Assembly: GCF_042650125.1 (NCBI RefSeq)
Contig: NZ_JBHSAP010000009.1
Coordinates: 372,001 to 436,000 of the forward strand
DNA from: Salinithrix halophila
Lineage (GTDB): Bacteria; Bacillota; Bacilli; Thermoactinomycetales; DSM-45169
DNA length: 64,000 nucleotides
Direction of reading: 5' to 3'
This document shows positions 7,736 through 16,490 of this stretch, in pieces. A program made the position numbers and the translations under genes. The notes under the pieces were generated by a model that worked only from the letters and a program-made list of their open reading frames with translations, ran no database searches and was not told the origin of the DNA. The first letter of the stretch is position 1; each line of letters opens with the position of its first letter.

Positions 7736-8536
7736 TTGGACAGCCAGTACAGACAGACAGCCGTTTTCGAACTCCGATTCTGGCTACAGATCTTGGGAGA
7801 TCATGCCCGATTTATCCGGGATTCACTCTCCCCCGAAGAAAAGAAGGAAGTGGAAAGAGCCCGTCATTTCATCACGATCTTTGATACCTTGTTAACCCAC
7901 ATTCACCCCCAGACGGATCTCCGCACCCTGTCCCGTCAAGTGAATCAGCAGGCACGGGAAATCCGTCAGTTCAAACTCCATCTGCTCCAGCGCCATTTGA
8001 CAGGTAAAATCCTGTTGGGTCTTTCTCCTACGTTTATCAACCATATGGTGAGCGAAGTCGATGAAGCCATCCGGATTTTCGATTATCTAACAGAGGGACA
8101 GATCCCTCCCATCCAACACCCGATTCATCACCATCTCTTGTGGCTTCTGGATGCAGCCGGACATGCCGGAGCCATCGACGCTGAATTGGATCTGGTAGAA
8201 AAACGGATGAAGCAGAAAAGCCGCTCCTTCACGCGACACTTCGAAGATTTTTATCTCAAGGCCGTTGAATTGGCGGGTTACCTCAGAACGTCCCTCCCAG
8301 ACTTCCCGGCACTTCAGCGTTTTAATCAGCAAACGAAATTGGAAATCCTCCTCTTCCGTACGTTTTTGGCGGAGTTGGAGGAACTGAGGATGGATAAGGA
8401 AACCCTAGGCACCCTCACCCCTCTGATGGCCGACCACATGGCGAGGGAAGAATGCTACTACCTGATGAAGCTGGCGGAATCCACCCGCTTACAACCGCCC
8501 GAATGTGATCCGGGCAAACCTCGGGTACAAGGTTAA
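7736..8536 (+). CDS. DUF2935 domain protein
   Basis: 266 residues, entirely alpha-helical in appearance, with two similar halves each beginning with an aromatic/His-containing helix (FELRFWLQILGDHARFIRD near residue 12 and LEILLFRTFLAELEEL near 200). The conserved His/Glu residues (HARFIRD, HMAREECYYL) are typical of DUF2935, a Firmicutes family likely to bind metal in a four-helix bundle; no reaction is known. TTG 7736 with GGGAGGCG five bases upstream is the start (MDSQYRQ); an earlier TTG at 7706 lacks a site. Its TAA overlaps the stop of the small gene on the other strand. Confidence 0.75.
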   Translation: MDSQYRQTAVFELRFWLQILGDHARFIRDSLSPEEKKEVERARHFITIFDTLLTHIHPQTDLRTLSRQVNQQAREIRQFKLHLLQRHLTGKILLGLSPTFINHMVSEVDEAIRIFDYLTEGQIPPIQHPIHHHLLWLLDAAGHAGAIDAELDLVEKRMKQKSRSFTRHFEDFYLKAVELAGYLRTSLPDFPALQRFNQQTKLEILLFRTFLAELEELRMDKETLGTLTPLMADHMAREECYYLMKLAESTRLQPPECDPGKPRVQG

Positions 8537-8607
8537 ACCATCACGCAGGTTATACAAAGGAGTGTGATACCCAGGATTGTCACTTCGATTAAGCCGGTAG
8601 CACTCAT
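8533..8607 (-). CDS. 24-residue membrane peptide downstream of gntK
   Basis: ATG 8607 is preceded by AAAGGAGAGG at ideal distance. The product begins MSATGLIEVTILGITLL and ends CITCVMV, one hydrophobic helix with a single acidic residue. Its TAA overlaps the TAA of the DUF2935 gene on the other strand (TTAA palindrome). It follows gntK by 47 bases on the same strand, so it may belong to that transcript. It resembles the many short single-helix peptides of Bacillales, some of which are type I toxins; no antisense RNA was identified. Confidence 0.5.
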   Translation of the reverse strand: MSATGLIEVTILGITLLCITCVMV

Positions 8608-8620
8608 GACATCCTCTCCT

Positions 8621-8635
8621 TTAAAGCGCTTTCAA
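8621..8635 (-). promoter_or_regulatory. Possible CcpA cre site
   Basis: Minus strand TTGAAAGCGCTTTAA matches the cre consensus WTGNAANCGNWNNCW at all but one defined position. It lies between gntK and the 24-residue peptide gene and touches the peptide's ribosome binding site. Function is unproven. Confidence 0.35.
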
Positions 8636-8654
8636 AAAACCGGACAAAGAGAGA

Positions 8655-10208
8655 TCAGTCCCTCTTCTCCGTTGGAGCATGGCGGCGTTGAAAGGCAGCG
8701 ATTGCTTGATACTCTTCTTCATATTTCCGAGACACTCGAATAAAGATCGGCATTAACTCTTCATACAGCCGGCTACACTTCGGATCTGGTCGAATGAAAT
8801 GAGTGGTACCTATCCACTCTTTGACAAGGTGGAACGAATCAGCCATTCCTGTTGCCTTCATGCCGAGAACGACAGCTCCTAGGCAAGAACTCTCCACCTG
8901 TTCTGGAACCCTCACTTCCATGCCAAACATATCGGCCAACATCTGCCGCCATAACGCAGAGCGGGCAAAGCCCCCTGTAGCGTGAATTCGCTTCGGCTCT
9001 CCCGTGTGTTCACAGAGCGCTAGAAACACTTGATACAGGTTGAAAAGCACGCCCTCCATGGCTGCTCGAAGCAGGTGTTCCTTTGTATGATGCATTCCCA
9101 GTCCAAAAAACGACCCACGAGCATCGGCGTTCCACAAAGGGGCTCGCTCCCCCATCAAGTAGGGATGGAACAATAAACCGTCACTGCCTGCTGGAATCCG
9201 ACCCGCCATCTCCATCAGGCGTTCATAGGGATCCTTCCCTTCAGCCTTGGCTTGCGCTGCCTCCTCCTTCATCCATTCATCCCGAATCCAACGAAGAACC
9301 ACCCCACCATTGTTGACAGGCCCTCCGAGAACCCAGTGATCTGGGGTGAGAACATAACAGAAGGTGCGCCCTTTCGGATCCGTCGACGGTTGATCCGTCA
9401 CGGTGCGGATCGCTCCACTGGTACCGATGGTGAGCGCAACCACTCCAGGGTCGATCGCCGCCACCCCCAGATTGGATAGGACACCATCACTCGCTCCAAT
9501 CACAAAAGGCGTTGTAGGCAGAATTCCCAGCTGTTGAGCCCACTTGGGATGGCAACCCGTCAACACATGGGTGGTAGGCACCAGTTTCGACAGCTGTTCC
9601 CTTTCCACGCCTGCGAGAGCGAGCGCTTCCTCGTCCCAATCCAGTTGGTAAAGATGAAACAGCCCGGTAGCCGAAGCGATCGAATGATCCACCACATACT
9701 GACCGAACAAGCGATGGAACACATACTCCTTCAACGAGATAAACCGGTAAGCGCGCGCCCATATATCCGGCATGGACCGTTTCATCCAGACCAACTTACT
9801 CAACGGAGACATTGCATGGATGGGAGTACCCGTACGCTGGTAGAGAGTGTGGCCATCCCCCGCTTCCTGAATCCAACGGGCCGCTTCCGCACTTCGGTTG
9901 TCCGCCCAGGTGATGCTACGTGTCAGGGGATACCCCGCCCGATCCACCGCCAATAAACTGTGCATCGCCGCACTGAAAGCAACAAATTGAACGGATTCGG
10001 GATGAACCTTGTTCTCTTTCAATACTCCCCCGACAGCATCCACTACCGCCTGGAAGATTTGATCCGGATCCTGTTCCGCGACCGCCGTTGTCGGTGTATA
10101 CAGGGGGTACTCCACATGCTTTCGTCCCAAAACCACCCCGGATGGATCGAATAATAACGCCTTCGTGCTCGTGGTGCCCACATCCACACCCACCATCACT
10201 CGGCTCAT
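8655..10208 (-). CDS. gntK: Gluconokinase (FGGY family)
   Basis: 517 residues, FGGY carbohydrate kinase. The N-terminal phosphate-binding motif VGVDVGTTSTKALLFD is at residues 7-22, an FGGY-type adenosine motif is near IHATGGFARSALW (about 410), and substrate-binding residues sit in SITWADNRS. The closest recognisable relative is B. subtilis GntK, which phosphorylates gluconate to 6-phosphogluconate. No gntR, gntP or gntZ flanks it, so the substrate is less certain than in a full gnt operon; another sugar or polyol is possible. ATG 10208 follows GAGGTGAG. A perfect 7-bp inverted repeat lies upstream. Confidence 0.8.
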   Translation of the reverse strand: MSRVMVGVDVGTTSTKALLFDPSGVVLGRKHVEYPLYTPTTAVAEQDPDQIFQAVVDAVGGVLKENKVHPESVQFVAFSAAMHSLLAVDRAGYPLTRSITWADNRSAEAARWIQEAGDGHTLYQRTGTPIHAMSPLSKLVWMKRSMPDIWARAYRFISLKEYVFHRLFGQYVVDHSIASATGLFHLYQLDWDEEALALAGVEREQLSKLVPTTHVLTGCHPKWAQQLGILPTTPFVIGASDGVLSNLGVAAIDPGVVALTIGTSGAIRTVTDQPSTDPKGRTFCYVLTPDHWVLGGPVNNGGVVLRWIRDEWMKEEAAQAKAEGKDPYERLMEMAGRIPAGSDGLLFHPYLMGERAPLWNADARGSFFGLGMHHTKEHLLRAAMEGVLFNLYQVFLALCEHTGEPKRIHATGGFARSALWRQMLADMFGMEVRVPEQVESSCLGAVVLGMKATGMADSFHLVKEWIGTTHFIRPDPKCSRLYEELMPIFIRVSRKYEEEYQAIAAFQRRHAPTEKRD

Positions 10209-10227
10209 TTACTCACCTCACTCCCTC

Positions 10228-10258
10228 AAGTTATAGTAAGGGTAAAATAGAATAACTT
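10228..10258 (-). promoter_or_regulatory. Inverted repeat upstream of gntK
   Basis: AAGTTAT and ATAACTT separated by 17 bases, ending about 20 bases before the gntK start, with a TATAAC-like -10 inside the gntK-proximal arm (minus strand). This is a candidate operator. The rest of 10259-10471 is AT-rich and shows no gene. Confidence 0.4.
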
Positions 10259-10471
10259 CCTATACAAAGGGATGAGATACCCCTTTTTCGGAGACACAAA
10301 ACAATTCGGGCTGAGTAGTAAAAAAGCGGTTCGTATCAGGGCTAAACGTTTTTCAAATCATCCAACACAAAATTTCACGATGAACGATAACCTTCCGATG
10401 TCGTTTTCCTTCTTGAGCCGTTTTGACATCCACCAGCGGTAAATATCGTCTGGTTCCTCTTACCTAAAATC

Positions 10472-10506
10472 CTAACTACCGATAATAAAGGACTATCGGA
10501 AGTTAG
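10472..10506 (-). terminator. Hairpin after comEA
   Basis: 13-bp inverted repeat with one mismatch (CTAACTACCGATA / TATCGGAAGTTAG), four bases after the comEA stop. Only a short T tract follows, so it may be a weak terminator. Confidence 0.4.
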
Positions 10507-10509
10507 CGG

Positions 10510-11157
10510 TCATTGCACGGTCACTTGGTCCCGGAGTTGTTCCAAGGTCTTCTCCCCGATGCCAGGTACTTCCGTCAGCTGGTCGACAGAGGAGAAAGGG
10601 CCGTTTTCCTCCCGGTAGCGGATGATCGCTTCCGCTTTGGATGGGCCGATTCCATTCAGTTGCTCCATATCTGCCGCTTCGGCCGTATTAAGGTTAATCG
10701 CGCCCCCAGCCTGGCTGGCGGAGGCCTGACCTGGCGATGAAGAAACCGAACCCGGCGGAGGAGGCCCGGCTTTTTCCCCTTTGGCGGGGATCACAAGAGC
10801 CATCCCGTCGGACAGCGGTTGGGCCAAATTGACTTGTCCCATGTCCGCCTTGGCATGGGGTCCACCTGCACGTTCAACGGCATCCTGCACCCGAGATCCC
10901 GGTTCAAGCTGGTAGACTCCCGGTTTTTTCACCGCTCCCTTCACATCAACGACCACTTCAGCCGGTTCCTTTTTCTTTTTACTCTCCTTCTCTTGCGCGG
11001 GTTTTACCGGCTTGGCTTCGTATGCCGACCAATCGGCGTCCGCCTCCGGTTCTTCTCCCTGCCAGACAGCAAACACCACCCCTGCCAAAACCAGGACCAG
11101 TACCCCCGCGATGGCAGCCAGTCTTTTCTCCCTCGGAGTCCAACCCTCTTCCCACAT
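10510..11157 (-). CDS. comEA: Competence protein ComEA, DNA receptor
   Basis: 215-residue membrane-anchored DNA-binding protein that captures double-stranded DNA during transformation. One transmembrane helix (AAIAGVLVLVLAGVVFAVW, about residues 14-32) is followed by a charged linker, a SLBB domain (VVVDVKGAVKKPGVYQLEPG, about 70-130), and a C-terminal helix-hairpin-helix pair (INLNTAEAADMEQLNGIGPS and FSSVDQLTEVPGIGEKTLEQ). ATG 11157 with GGGAGGGAAG is the start; an upstream in-frame start lacks a site. It is divergent from comER as in B. subtilis. comEB and comEC are not next to it in this window. Confidence 0.92.
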   Translation of the reverse strand: MWEEGWTPREKRLAAIAGVLVLVLAGVVFAVWQGEEPEADADWSAYEAKPVKPAQEKESKKKKEPAEVVVDVKGAVKKPGVYQLEPGSRVQDAVERAGGPHAKADMGQVNLAQPLSDGMALVIPAKGEKAGPPPPGSVSSSPGQASASQAGGAINLNTAEAADMEQLNGIGPSKAEAIIRYREENGPFSSVDQLTEVPGIGEKTLEQLRDQVTVQ

Positions 11158-11303
11158 ACGCTTCCCTCCCTGCTGTTTCCTTTTCCATCTCCTCACATCC
11201 GGCCCACAGGGCAAATCAAGTCCACGACCATCATAATCCCCCTTTCCGGCCCATAACTATAACCATACAGCGGTTCATGAATCGGTTTGAAGGAGGAAAC
11301 GTT

Positions 11304-12137
11304 ATGACGGTCGGTTTTATCGGCACTGGCAGCATGGGCAGGACCCTGATCGAAGCCTTTATCCAGGCTGGAAAATTGAAGCCTGCGGATATCCTCGCAG
11401 CCAACCGGACGAAGGCCAAAGCAGCACTGCTCGCCAAAAACCATCCTGGACTCCGCGTTGCCCACAGCAACCGACAACTCGCCGAAGAGTCCCCTTGTAT
11501 TTTTTTGTGCATCAAACCGAAAGAATACCGAGCCGTCTTGGAGGAAATCAAAGATGTGGTCCGGCCCAACCAGATCGTGGTCTCCATCACCAGTCCCGTT
11601 ATGATCCGAGACCTGGAAGAATGGGTACCGGCCAAAGTAGCCAAGATTATCCCCAGCATCACCCAGGCCGTCCTCTCCGGCAACTCCTTGTTTGTTCCCG
11701 GTTCCCGGTTGACAGAGGAAGACCAGGAGATGCTATGGGATCTTTTCTCCACCGTCAGCCGCCCCCTCGTCATCGAAGAGCGACACACTCGCATCGCCTC
11801 GGACTTGGCGAGTTGTTCCCCGGCCTTCCTGGCCAACCTCCTGGAAAAACTGGCCGACGCTGCCGTGGAGGAAACAAAGATTCCGCCAGAGGCAGCCCGT
11901 TCTCTGGTCACCCAGATGGCCCACGGGTTAGGACGGTTACTGACGGAAGGCGGATTTACTCTGGAAAGCCTCCAAGACCGGGTAGCTGTTCCCGGAGGTA
12001 TCACCCGAGAAGGGTTAAATCTCCTCGATCAGGACGTGGGACCCGTGTTCAACCGGCTTATCCGCCTCACCCATGCTAAATATGACGAAGATGTTCAGCA
12101 AGTACAGCACTCCCTTTGTACAGGAAAAAAAGTCTGA
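11304..12137 (+). CDS. comER: ComER, pyrroline-5-carboxylate-reductase-like
   Basis: 277 residues with an N-terminal Rossmann motif (VGFIGTGSMGRTLIEAF) and a C-terminal ProC-type dimerisation domain ending in VAVPGGITREGL (about residue 230). It is the divergent partner of comEA, matching B. subtilis comER, whose role is not the bulk proline pathway and has been tied to sporulation/biofilm control. Whether it reduces pyrroline-5-carboxylate here is unknown. ATG 11304 follows AAGGAGGAAACG. Confidence 0.85.
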   Translation: MTVGFIGTGSMGRTLIEAFIQAGKLKPADILAANRTKAKAALLAKNHPGLRVAHSNRQLAEESPCIFLCIKPKEYRAVLEEIKDVVRPNQIVVSITSPVMIRDLEEWVPAKVAKIIPSITQAVLSGNSLFVPGSRLTEEDQEMLWDLFSTVSRPLVIEERHTRIASDLASCSPAFLANLLEKLADAAVEETKIPPEAARSLVTQMAHGLGRLLTEGGFTLESLQDRVAVPGGITREGLNLLDQDVGPVFNRLIRLTHAKYDEDVQQVQHSLCTGKKV

Positions 12138-12198
12138 TTGGTTCCTCCGACCTTTGATAGGAATCCCTACAAATGATGGATGAATTTAGTATATCATG

Positions 12199-12246
12199 AA
12201 AGCGTCCATTCCAGAGGATATCGCAGCCGGGGTGGACGCTTTTTTC
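12199..12246 (+). terminator. Terminator after comER
   Basis: AAAGCGTCCA / GGTGGACGCTTTTTT stem with a T run, about 60 bases after comER. Confidence 0.7.
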
Positions 12247-12249
12247 TAT

Positions 12250-12280
12250 AAAAAAACGCCTGCTGGGAAGCAGGCGTTTG
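12250..12280. terminator. Second terminator
   Basis: AAACGCCTGCT / AGCAGGCGTTT with a short loop, flanked by an A run on the left. It works best in the leftward direction and may stop leuS read-through. Confidence 0.6.
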
Positions 12281-12296
12281 GGTATTCCAAGTTTAT

Positions 12297-12682
12297 AATT
12301 TTTTGCGAGCGGGAAAACCCTTAGATTTATCTATGGGGATGAAAGCGAGCGTCGTTCGGTATCCCCCTGTGGGGATACTTAGAACGACAAATTTGGAAAA
12401 TTCATTTGCAAACATACGTTCCATGGTTTAAATTAAAAGTAGTTGCTCTTTGAAAAGTGGATAGCATATGGGGTTGTGCAAGCCAATCGTCTTGCATGTA
12501 AAATGCTATGCGTACCTCAATGGTTGGAATGTCATGCGAAAACCAAGCAATCATTTCAGCCTGAGACATGGCAACGAAACGCTTTTTTAACCGTGGGGCC
12601 CACGGGGTTCGCTTGGTCAATTTCTCTGGGTTACTGGAGATTACCCAAGAATCCCCTGCGTTTACGCATGGGGAGTGGTCAA
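12297..12682 (+). mobile_element. Non-autonomous IS200/IS605-type element abutting leuS
   Basis: About 386 bp with no transposase gene. The left end has the hairpin CCCTTAGA/TCTATGGG followed by GGATGAAAGCG and a second nested hairpin (GTCGTTC...TATCCCC...GGGGATA...GAACGAC, 12350-12392). The same arrangement, including GGATGAAAGGCGGCG, precedes the tnpB gene at 40 kb. The right end (12595-12682) is a structured block ending CGCATGGGGAGTGGTCAA, nearly identical to 58089-58177. TTTAT lies at the left boundary. The right 150 bases or so would correspond to an omega-RNA whose guide is the leuS 3' end. Boundaries are inferred from comparison of copies. Confidence 0.65.
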
Positions 12683-15138
12683 TTGGCTACGATGTTCACC
12701 AATTTCCCCGGAACAACAATCACTTTGCGAAGGGTTTTCCCTTCGATCAGACCCTGCACTTTTTCCTCGTTCATCACCATCGATTCGATCGCAGCCTTAT
12801 CCGCTTGAGCCGGAACCACGGCCTTGTGACGAACTTTTCCATTCACCTGGACAGCGATCTCTACCTCATCCAGAACCAGGGCCTTCTCTTCATAGGAAGG
12901 CCAGGGCTCCTCGTGCACACTGGACGTAAACCCGAGATCCTGCCACAACTCCTCCGTAATGTGGGGGACAAATGGAGCCAGCATCTGTACGGTCTTCTCT
13001 ACGGCCTCAGCCAATATGCCCCGGTCTGCCTCTTCCGGGTAGGCATAGATCCCGTTCACCAGTTCCATGATCGCGCTGACGGCTGTGTTGAACTGATAAC
13101 GCTCCCCCGAGTCTTCAGTTACTTTCTTCACGGTGTAGTGAAGCAATCGGTTTAGCTCTTTGGCTGCACCGTCTTCGATCCGAGGGGCGGGTTTGGCTTT
13201 CACAGTGTCTACGTGTTGCTGTACCATCCGCCAGACCCGGTTGAGAAACCGGAAGCTCCCCTCGACGCCGGATTCGCTCCAATCCAGCTCCCCGTCCGCC
13301 GGAGCGGCAAATAGGATGAACATGCGAGCCGTGTCGGCACCAAAACGCTCGATAATCTCCATCGGCGAAACGACGTTCCCCTTGGACTTGGACATTTTGG
13401 CCCCGTCCTTCAATACCATTCCCAAAGTAAAGAGCCTTTTGAAAGGTTCATCGGTCTCCAGCATTCCTGCGTCGTGCAACACCTTGGTCACAAAGCGGGA
13501 ATACAGTAGGTGGAGAACCGCGTGTTCGACCCCACCAATATAGTCGTCAACCGGCATCCACCGGTTCGCTTTTTCCGGGTCGAAGGGCTTCTCCGTGTTA
13601 TGGGGATCGATATAGCGCAGATAGTACCAGGAGGAATCGATGAAGGTATCCATCGTATCCGTTTCCCGGCGCGCTTCCCCGCCGCAGGAAGGACAGGTGG
13701 TGTGAACGAAGCTCTCGGAAGTTGCCAAGGGATTGGACCGTCCGTCGAAGGTGACGTCCTCCGGCAGCACGACCGGCAACTCTTCTTTCGGAACCGGCAC
13801 GATACCACAGGAATCGCAGTACACCATCGGGATCGGGCACCCCCAGTAACGCTGGCGGGAAATTAGCCAATCCCGGAGTCGGTAGGAGACGGTCTTGCCA
13901 CCTTTGTCCTCTTGACCCAGATGTTCCGTGATCGCGGTAATCGCTTCCCGGTTAGCCAACCCGTCGAACTTCCCGGAATTCACCAGCACCCCATCATCCG
14001 TGTAAGCCTCTTCCAAAGACGTGTAGGTACTCTCCCCCTCGGGGGCGATGACTGGGCGAATGGGAAGATTGTATTTCTTCGCAAACGCAAAATCCCGTTC
14101 ATCGTGAGCGGGTACCCCCATGACGGCACCGGTTCCATAATCCATCAGGACATAGTTGGCCACCCAGATCGGGACTTCTTCCCCAGTCAATGGATGCCTG
14201 GCAACAGCACCGGTCTCATAGCCGATCTTTTCCACATCGGATCCCGTCCGGGTAAGTTCCGTCTCCTTACGCATCGCGTCCATAAAATCGCGGATCTTTC
14301 CTTCATTGGGCTTCCCTTTGATCAACCGGGGAACCAAGGGATGTTCCGGGGCCAGCACCATGTAACTCACCCCATATAAGGTATCCGGTCGGGTTGTAAA
14401 GACAGAGACTTCCTCATCGGACAACTCGGGAATCGAAAACGAGATATGGGTTCCTTCGCTCTTTCCGATCCAGTTCCGCTGCATCGCTCGAACCTTTTCC
14501 GGCCATTGGGGCAAGGTGTCCAACCCCTCCAAGAGACGGTCAGCGTAGTCGGTGATCTTCAGATACCACTGTTCCAGATCCTTTTTTACCACTTCGGTAT
14601 CACAGCGCCAGCAACGGCCGTCCTCTACCTGTTCGTTGGCCAATACCGTGGCACATTCGGGACACCAGTTAACCGCCCCTTTTTTTCGGTACGCCAACCC
14701 CCGCTCATAAAACAGCAGGAACAGCCACTGAGTAAACCGATAATATTCAGGGGTGCAGGTACCCACATAGCGATCCCAATCATACGAAATCCCCAGGCGG
14801 GCCTGCTCCTCCCGGATTTTCCCCATGTTGGCAAGAGTCCATTCCCGGGGATTGACCCCCCGCTGGATCGCCGCATTTTCCGCCGGCAGGCCGAAGGCGT
14901 CAGCCCCCATCGGGTGAAGAACCTGATATCCATTCATCCGTTTGAAACGGGCCAGAACATCCCCCATCGAATAATTTCGGACGTGACCCATGTGCAGCCC
15001 TTCCCCAGAGGGATAAGGAAACATCTCCAGGGCATAGAAGGTGGGTTTATCCGGGTCTTCACCGGTTTTATAGGCATCCCTGTCTTTCCAGATCTGCTGC
15101 CACTTGGGCTCAATCTCCCTTGGCATGTATTTTTTCAT
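12679..15138 (-). CDS. leuS: Leucyl-tRNA synthetase
   Basis: 819-residue class I synthetase that charges tRNA-Leu. It has the HIGH-type motif HMGH in SGEGLHMGHVRNY (about residue 50), the CP1 editing domain inserted between about 220 and 420, zinc-like Cys pairs (WCPEC, CPSCGGE), KMSKS in GAKMSKSKGNV (about 580) and a C-terminal anticodon-binding domain. ATG 15138 follows GGAGGATGTC. The stop TGA lies inside the right end of the adjoining mobile element (TCA of TCAA), so the last codons are native and the stop is element-derived. Leucine supply controls it through the T-box leader. Confidence 0.95.
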   Translation of the reverse strand: MKKYMPREIEPKWQQIWKDRDAYKTGEDPDKPTFYALEMFPYPSGEGLHMGHVRNYSMGDVLARFKRMNGYQVLHPMGADAFGLPAENAAIQRGVNPREWTLANMGKIREEQARLGISYDWDRYVGTCTPEYYRFTQWLFLLFYERGLAYRKKGAVNWCPECATVLANEQVEDGRCWRCDTEVVKKDLEQWYLKITDYADRLLEGLDTLPQWPEKVRAMQRNWIGKSEGTHISFSIPELSDEEVSVFTTRPDTLYGVSYMVLAPEHPLVPRLIKGKPNEGKIRDFMDAMRKETELTRTGSDVEKIGYETGAVARHPLTGEEVPIWVANYVLMDYGTGAVMGVPAHDERDFAFAKKYNLPIRPVIAPEGESTYTSLEEAYTDDGVLVNSGKFDGLANREAITAITEHLGQEDKGGKTVSYRLRDWLISRQRYWGCPIPMVYCDSCGIVPVPKEELPVVLPEDVTFDGRSNPLATSESFVHTTCPSCGGEARRETDTMDTFIDSSWYYLRYIDPHNTEKPFDPEKANRWMPVDDYIGGVEHAVLHLLYSRFVTKVLHDAGMLETDEPFKRLFTLGMVLKDGAKMSKSKGNVVSPMEIIERFGADTARMFILFAAPADGELDWSESGVEGSFRFLNRVWRMVQQHVDTVKAKPAPRIEDGAAKELNRLLHYTVKKVTEDSGERYQFNTAVSAIMELVNGIYAYPEEADRGILAEAVEKTVQMLAPFVPHITEELWQDLGFTSSVHEEPWPSYEEKALVLDEVEIAVQVNGKVRHKAVVPAQADKAAIESMVMNEEKVQGLIEGKTLRKVIVVPGKLVNIVAN

Positions 15139-15187
15139 CTGACATCCTCCAGTTCCGGTTTGCTCAAACATTCCCCTTGAGAAATAT

Positions 15188-15462
15188 GAAAACCTCCCGC
15201 CCCCAGCTTGTATCGCTAGGGACGAGAGGTTGGTTCACAATGTCCAAAACTCCCGCGGTACCACCCTGATTGGCATCCACTACAAATGCCCGCTCTTGGA
15301 ATCCGTTATCGGGGATCAGGCGTCAAAGAGTACTGTCCCAAGAGGGGTTCCTCTTTAAAGCGGAGGGGCGAGTTCCCCCGGTACCCCGGTCGACTTTCAC
15401 CGAACCGTCGACTCTCTGGGAACGGGCTTACCGGGGTACTGCTCCCCACCATTGCCGTTTTG
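15188..15462 (-). promoter_or_regulatory. Leucine T-box leader of leuS
   Basis: On the minus strand the leader contains the T-box sequence AGGGTGGTACCGCGGGA (15252-15268) and a downstream terminator (AACCTC...GAGGTT region, 15191-15234, plus T run). The Stem I specifier loop has GAACTCG, with CUC (Leu) at 15372-15370. Uncharged tRNA-Leu should pair with the specifier and the T-box bulge and permit read-through into leuS. Confidence 0.93.
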
Positions 15463-15495
15463 TGGTGAATTTGTTTTTAAAAGAATTTAGTTTAC

Positions 15496-15525
15496 ATTAT
15501 ATGAAACAGCTTGGACGTGTGTCAA
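15496..15525 (-). promoter_or_regulatory. Sigma-A promoter of leuS leader
   Basis: Minus strand TTGACA, 18-base spacer, TATAAT. This is close to consensus and lies just upstream of the T-box leader. Confidence 0.85.
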
Positions 15526-15561
15526 CGCTTATAAACATTTTTTTGTTGGTTGAAATCATTT

Positions 15562-15903
15562 TTATTGCGCCGTGACTTGAGCCGCATCGCCCCACAACCG
15601 TTCCAGATCATAGAAATCCCGCTCGTCCTTGTGGAAGACATGGACGACCACGTCACCGAGATCGACCAGCACCCAGCGGGCTTCGCGGAGTCCTTCCACG
15701 CCCCTGAGGGTCACCTTCGCCTTTCCCATCTTCTCCTTGATCGCTTCCACGATCGCCTGCACTTGGGTTTGTGAATTCCCGTGACAGACCACGAAGTAGT
15801 CGGCGATGACAGACAATCCCCGGATATCGAGGATAGCCACACGCTGGGCTTTTTTCTCTTCGGCGGCTGCGGCCGCTAACTGTGCGATTTCCACTAGGTT
15901 CAA
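15562..15903 (-). CDS. rsfS: Ribosome silencing factor RsfS
   Basis: 113-residue Iojap/RsfS protein that binds uL14 on the large ribosomal subunit and blocks subunit joining in starved cells. Recognised from the core VAILDIRGLSVIADYFVVC, TQVQAIVEAI and WVLVDLGDVVVHVF. The ATG overlaps the yqeK stop by four bases (ATGA), showing translational coupling. It is the last gene of the yqeG-to-rsfS operon; the yqeM methyltransferase gene that follows it in B. subtilis is not here. Confidence 0.92.
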   Translation of the reverse strand: MNLVEIAQLAAAAAEEKKAQRVAILDIRGLSVIADYFVVCHGNSQTQVQAIVEAIKEKMGKAKVTLRGVEGLREARWVLVDLGDVVVHVFHKDERDFYDLERLWGDAAQVTAQ

Positions 15904-16490
15904 AGAGATTCCTCCTTCGGTTTGGGTTGGTGAACAAGATCCACCATGAAATTACGGGCAAACAGGGTCAGTGGATACACCTTCATTCCCTTGCAGACAA
16001 GAAACTGTATCGTGTTGTCCAAGGATTTCAGCAGCGCTTGGTCCAAATCCTCCCTGGCCAACTCTCTCACTTCCTCCACCCCAGGAAAACGGCGACCCGG
16101 TTCCATATAATCCGCTACAAAAACTACTTTGTCTAATAAAGTCATATGCGGCCGACCGGAGGTGTGATAACGGATAGCGTCTAAAACTTCGTTATCCTGG
16201 ATACCCAATTCCTCCCGAACGATCTCCGCTCCCACCGGCGCATGCCATAATTCTCGGTTATAGGAAAGGAGATCCTTGGGCAATCCCCGAGTAACGATGA
16301 TTTCCCTCATCTTTGCTTCCGGCCAAAACTTACAGTAGTCATGGAGGAGGGCAGCCAGATCCGCTTTTTCCTTATTCGCCCCGAAACGCTCCGCCAATTC
16401 CAAAGCCGTTTCCATCACCCGTTGGGTGTGTTCCCAACGGGAGCGGGTCAATTGCTGTTTGACGTCCTGGATCCTCTCATCTCGGTTCAT
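15900..16490 (-). CDS. yqeK: YqeK, HD-domain diadenosine polyphosphate hydrolase
   Basis: 196 residues, HD phosphohydrolase fold. Motifs: HTQRVMETALELAERFG (first His), LLHDYCKFW (HD pair), LWHAPVGAEIV and the metal-binding IRYHTSGRP. Members of this family symmetrically cleave Ap4A to two ADP. ATG 16490 (MNRDERIQDVK) follows GGAGGAG by ten bases and overlaps the end of nadD by 14 bases. The neighbours on both sides match B. subtilis gene order. Confidence 0.88.
   Translation of the reverse strand: MNRDERIQDVKQQLTRSRWEHTQRVMETALELAERFGANKEKADLAALLHDYCKFWPEAKMREIIVTRGLPKDLLSYNRELWHAPVGAEIVREELGIQDNEVLDAIRYHTSGRPHMTLLDKVVFVADYMEPGRRFPGVEEVRELAREDLDQALLKSLDNTIQFLVCKGMKVYPLTLFARNFMVDLVHQPKPKEESL

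Noticed and set aside
12568..13155. Plus-strand frame across the mobile-element right end into leuS.
   Set aside because: It is antisense to leuS and its first part is the structured right end; similar frames arise at 58048. Not a gene.
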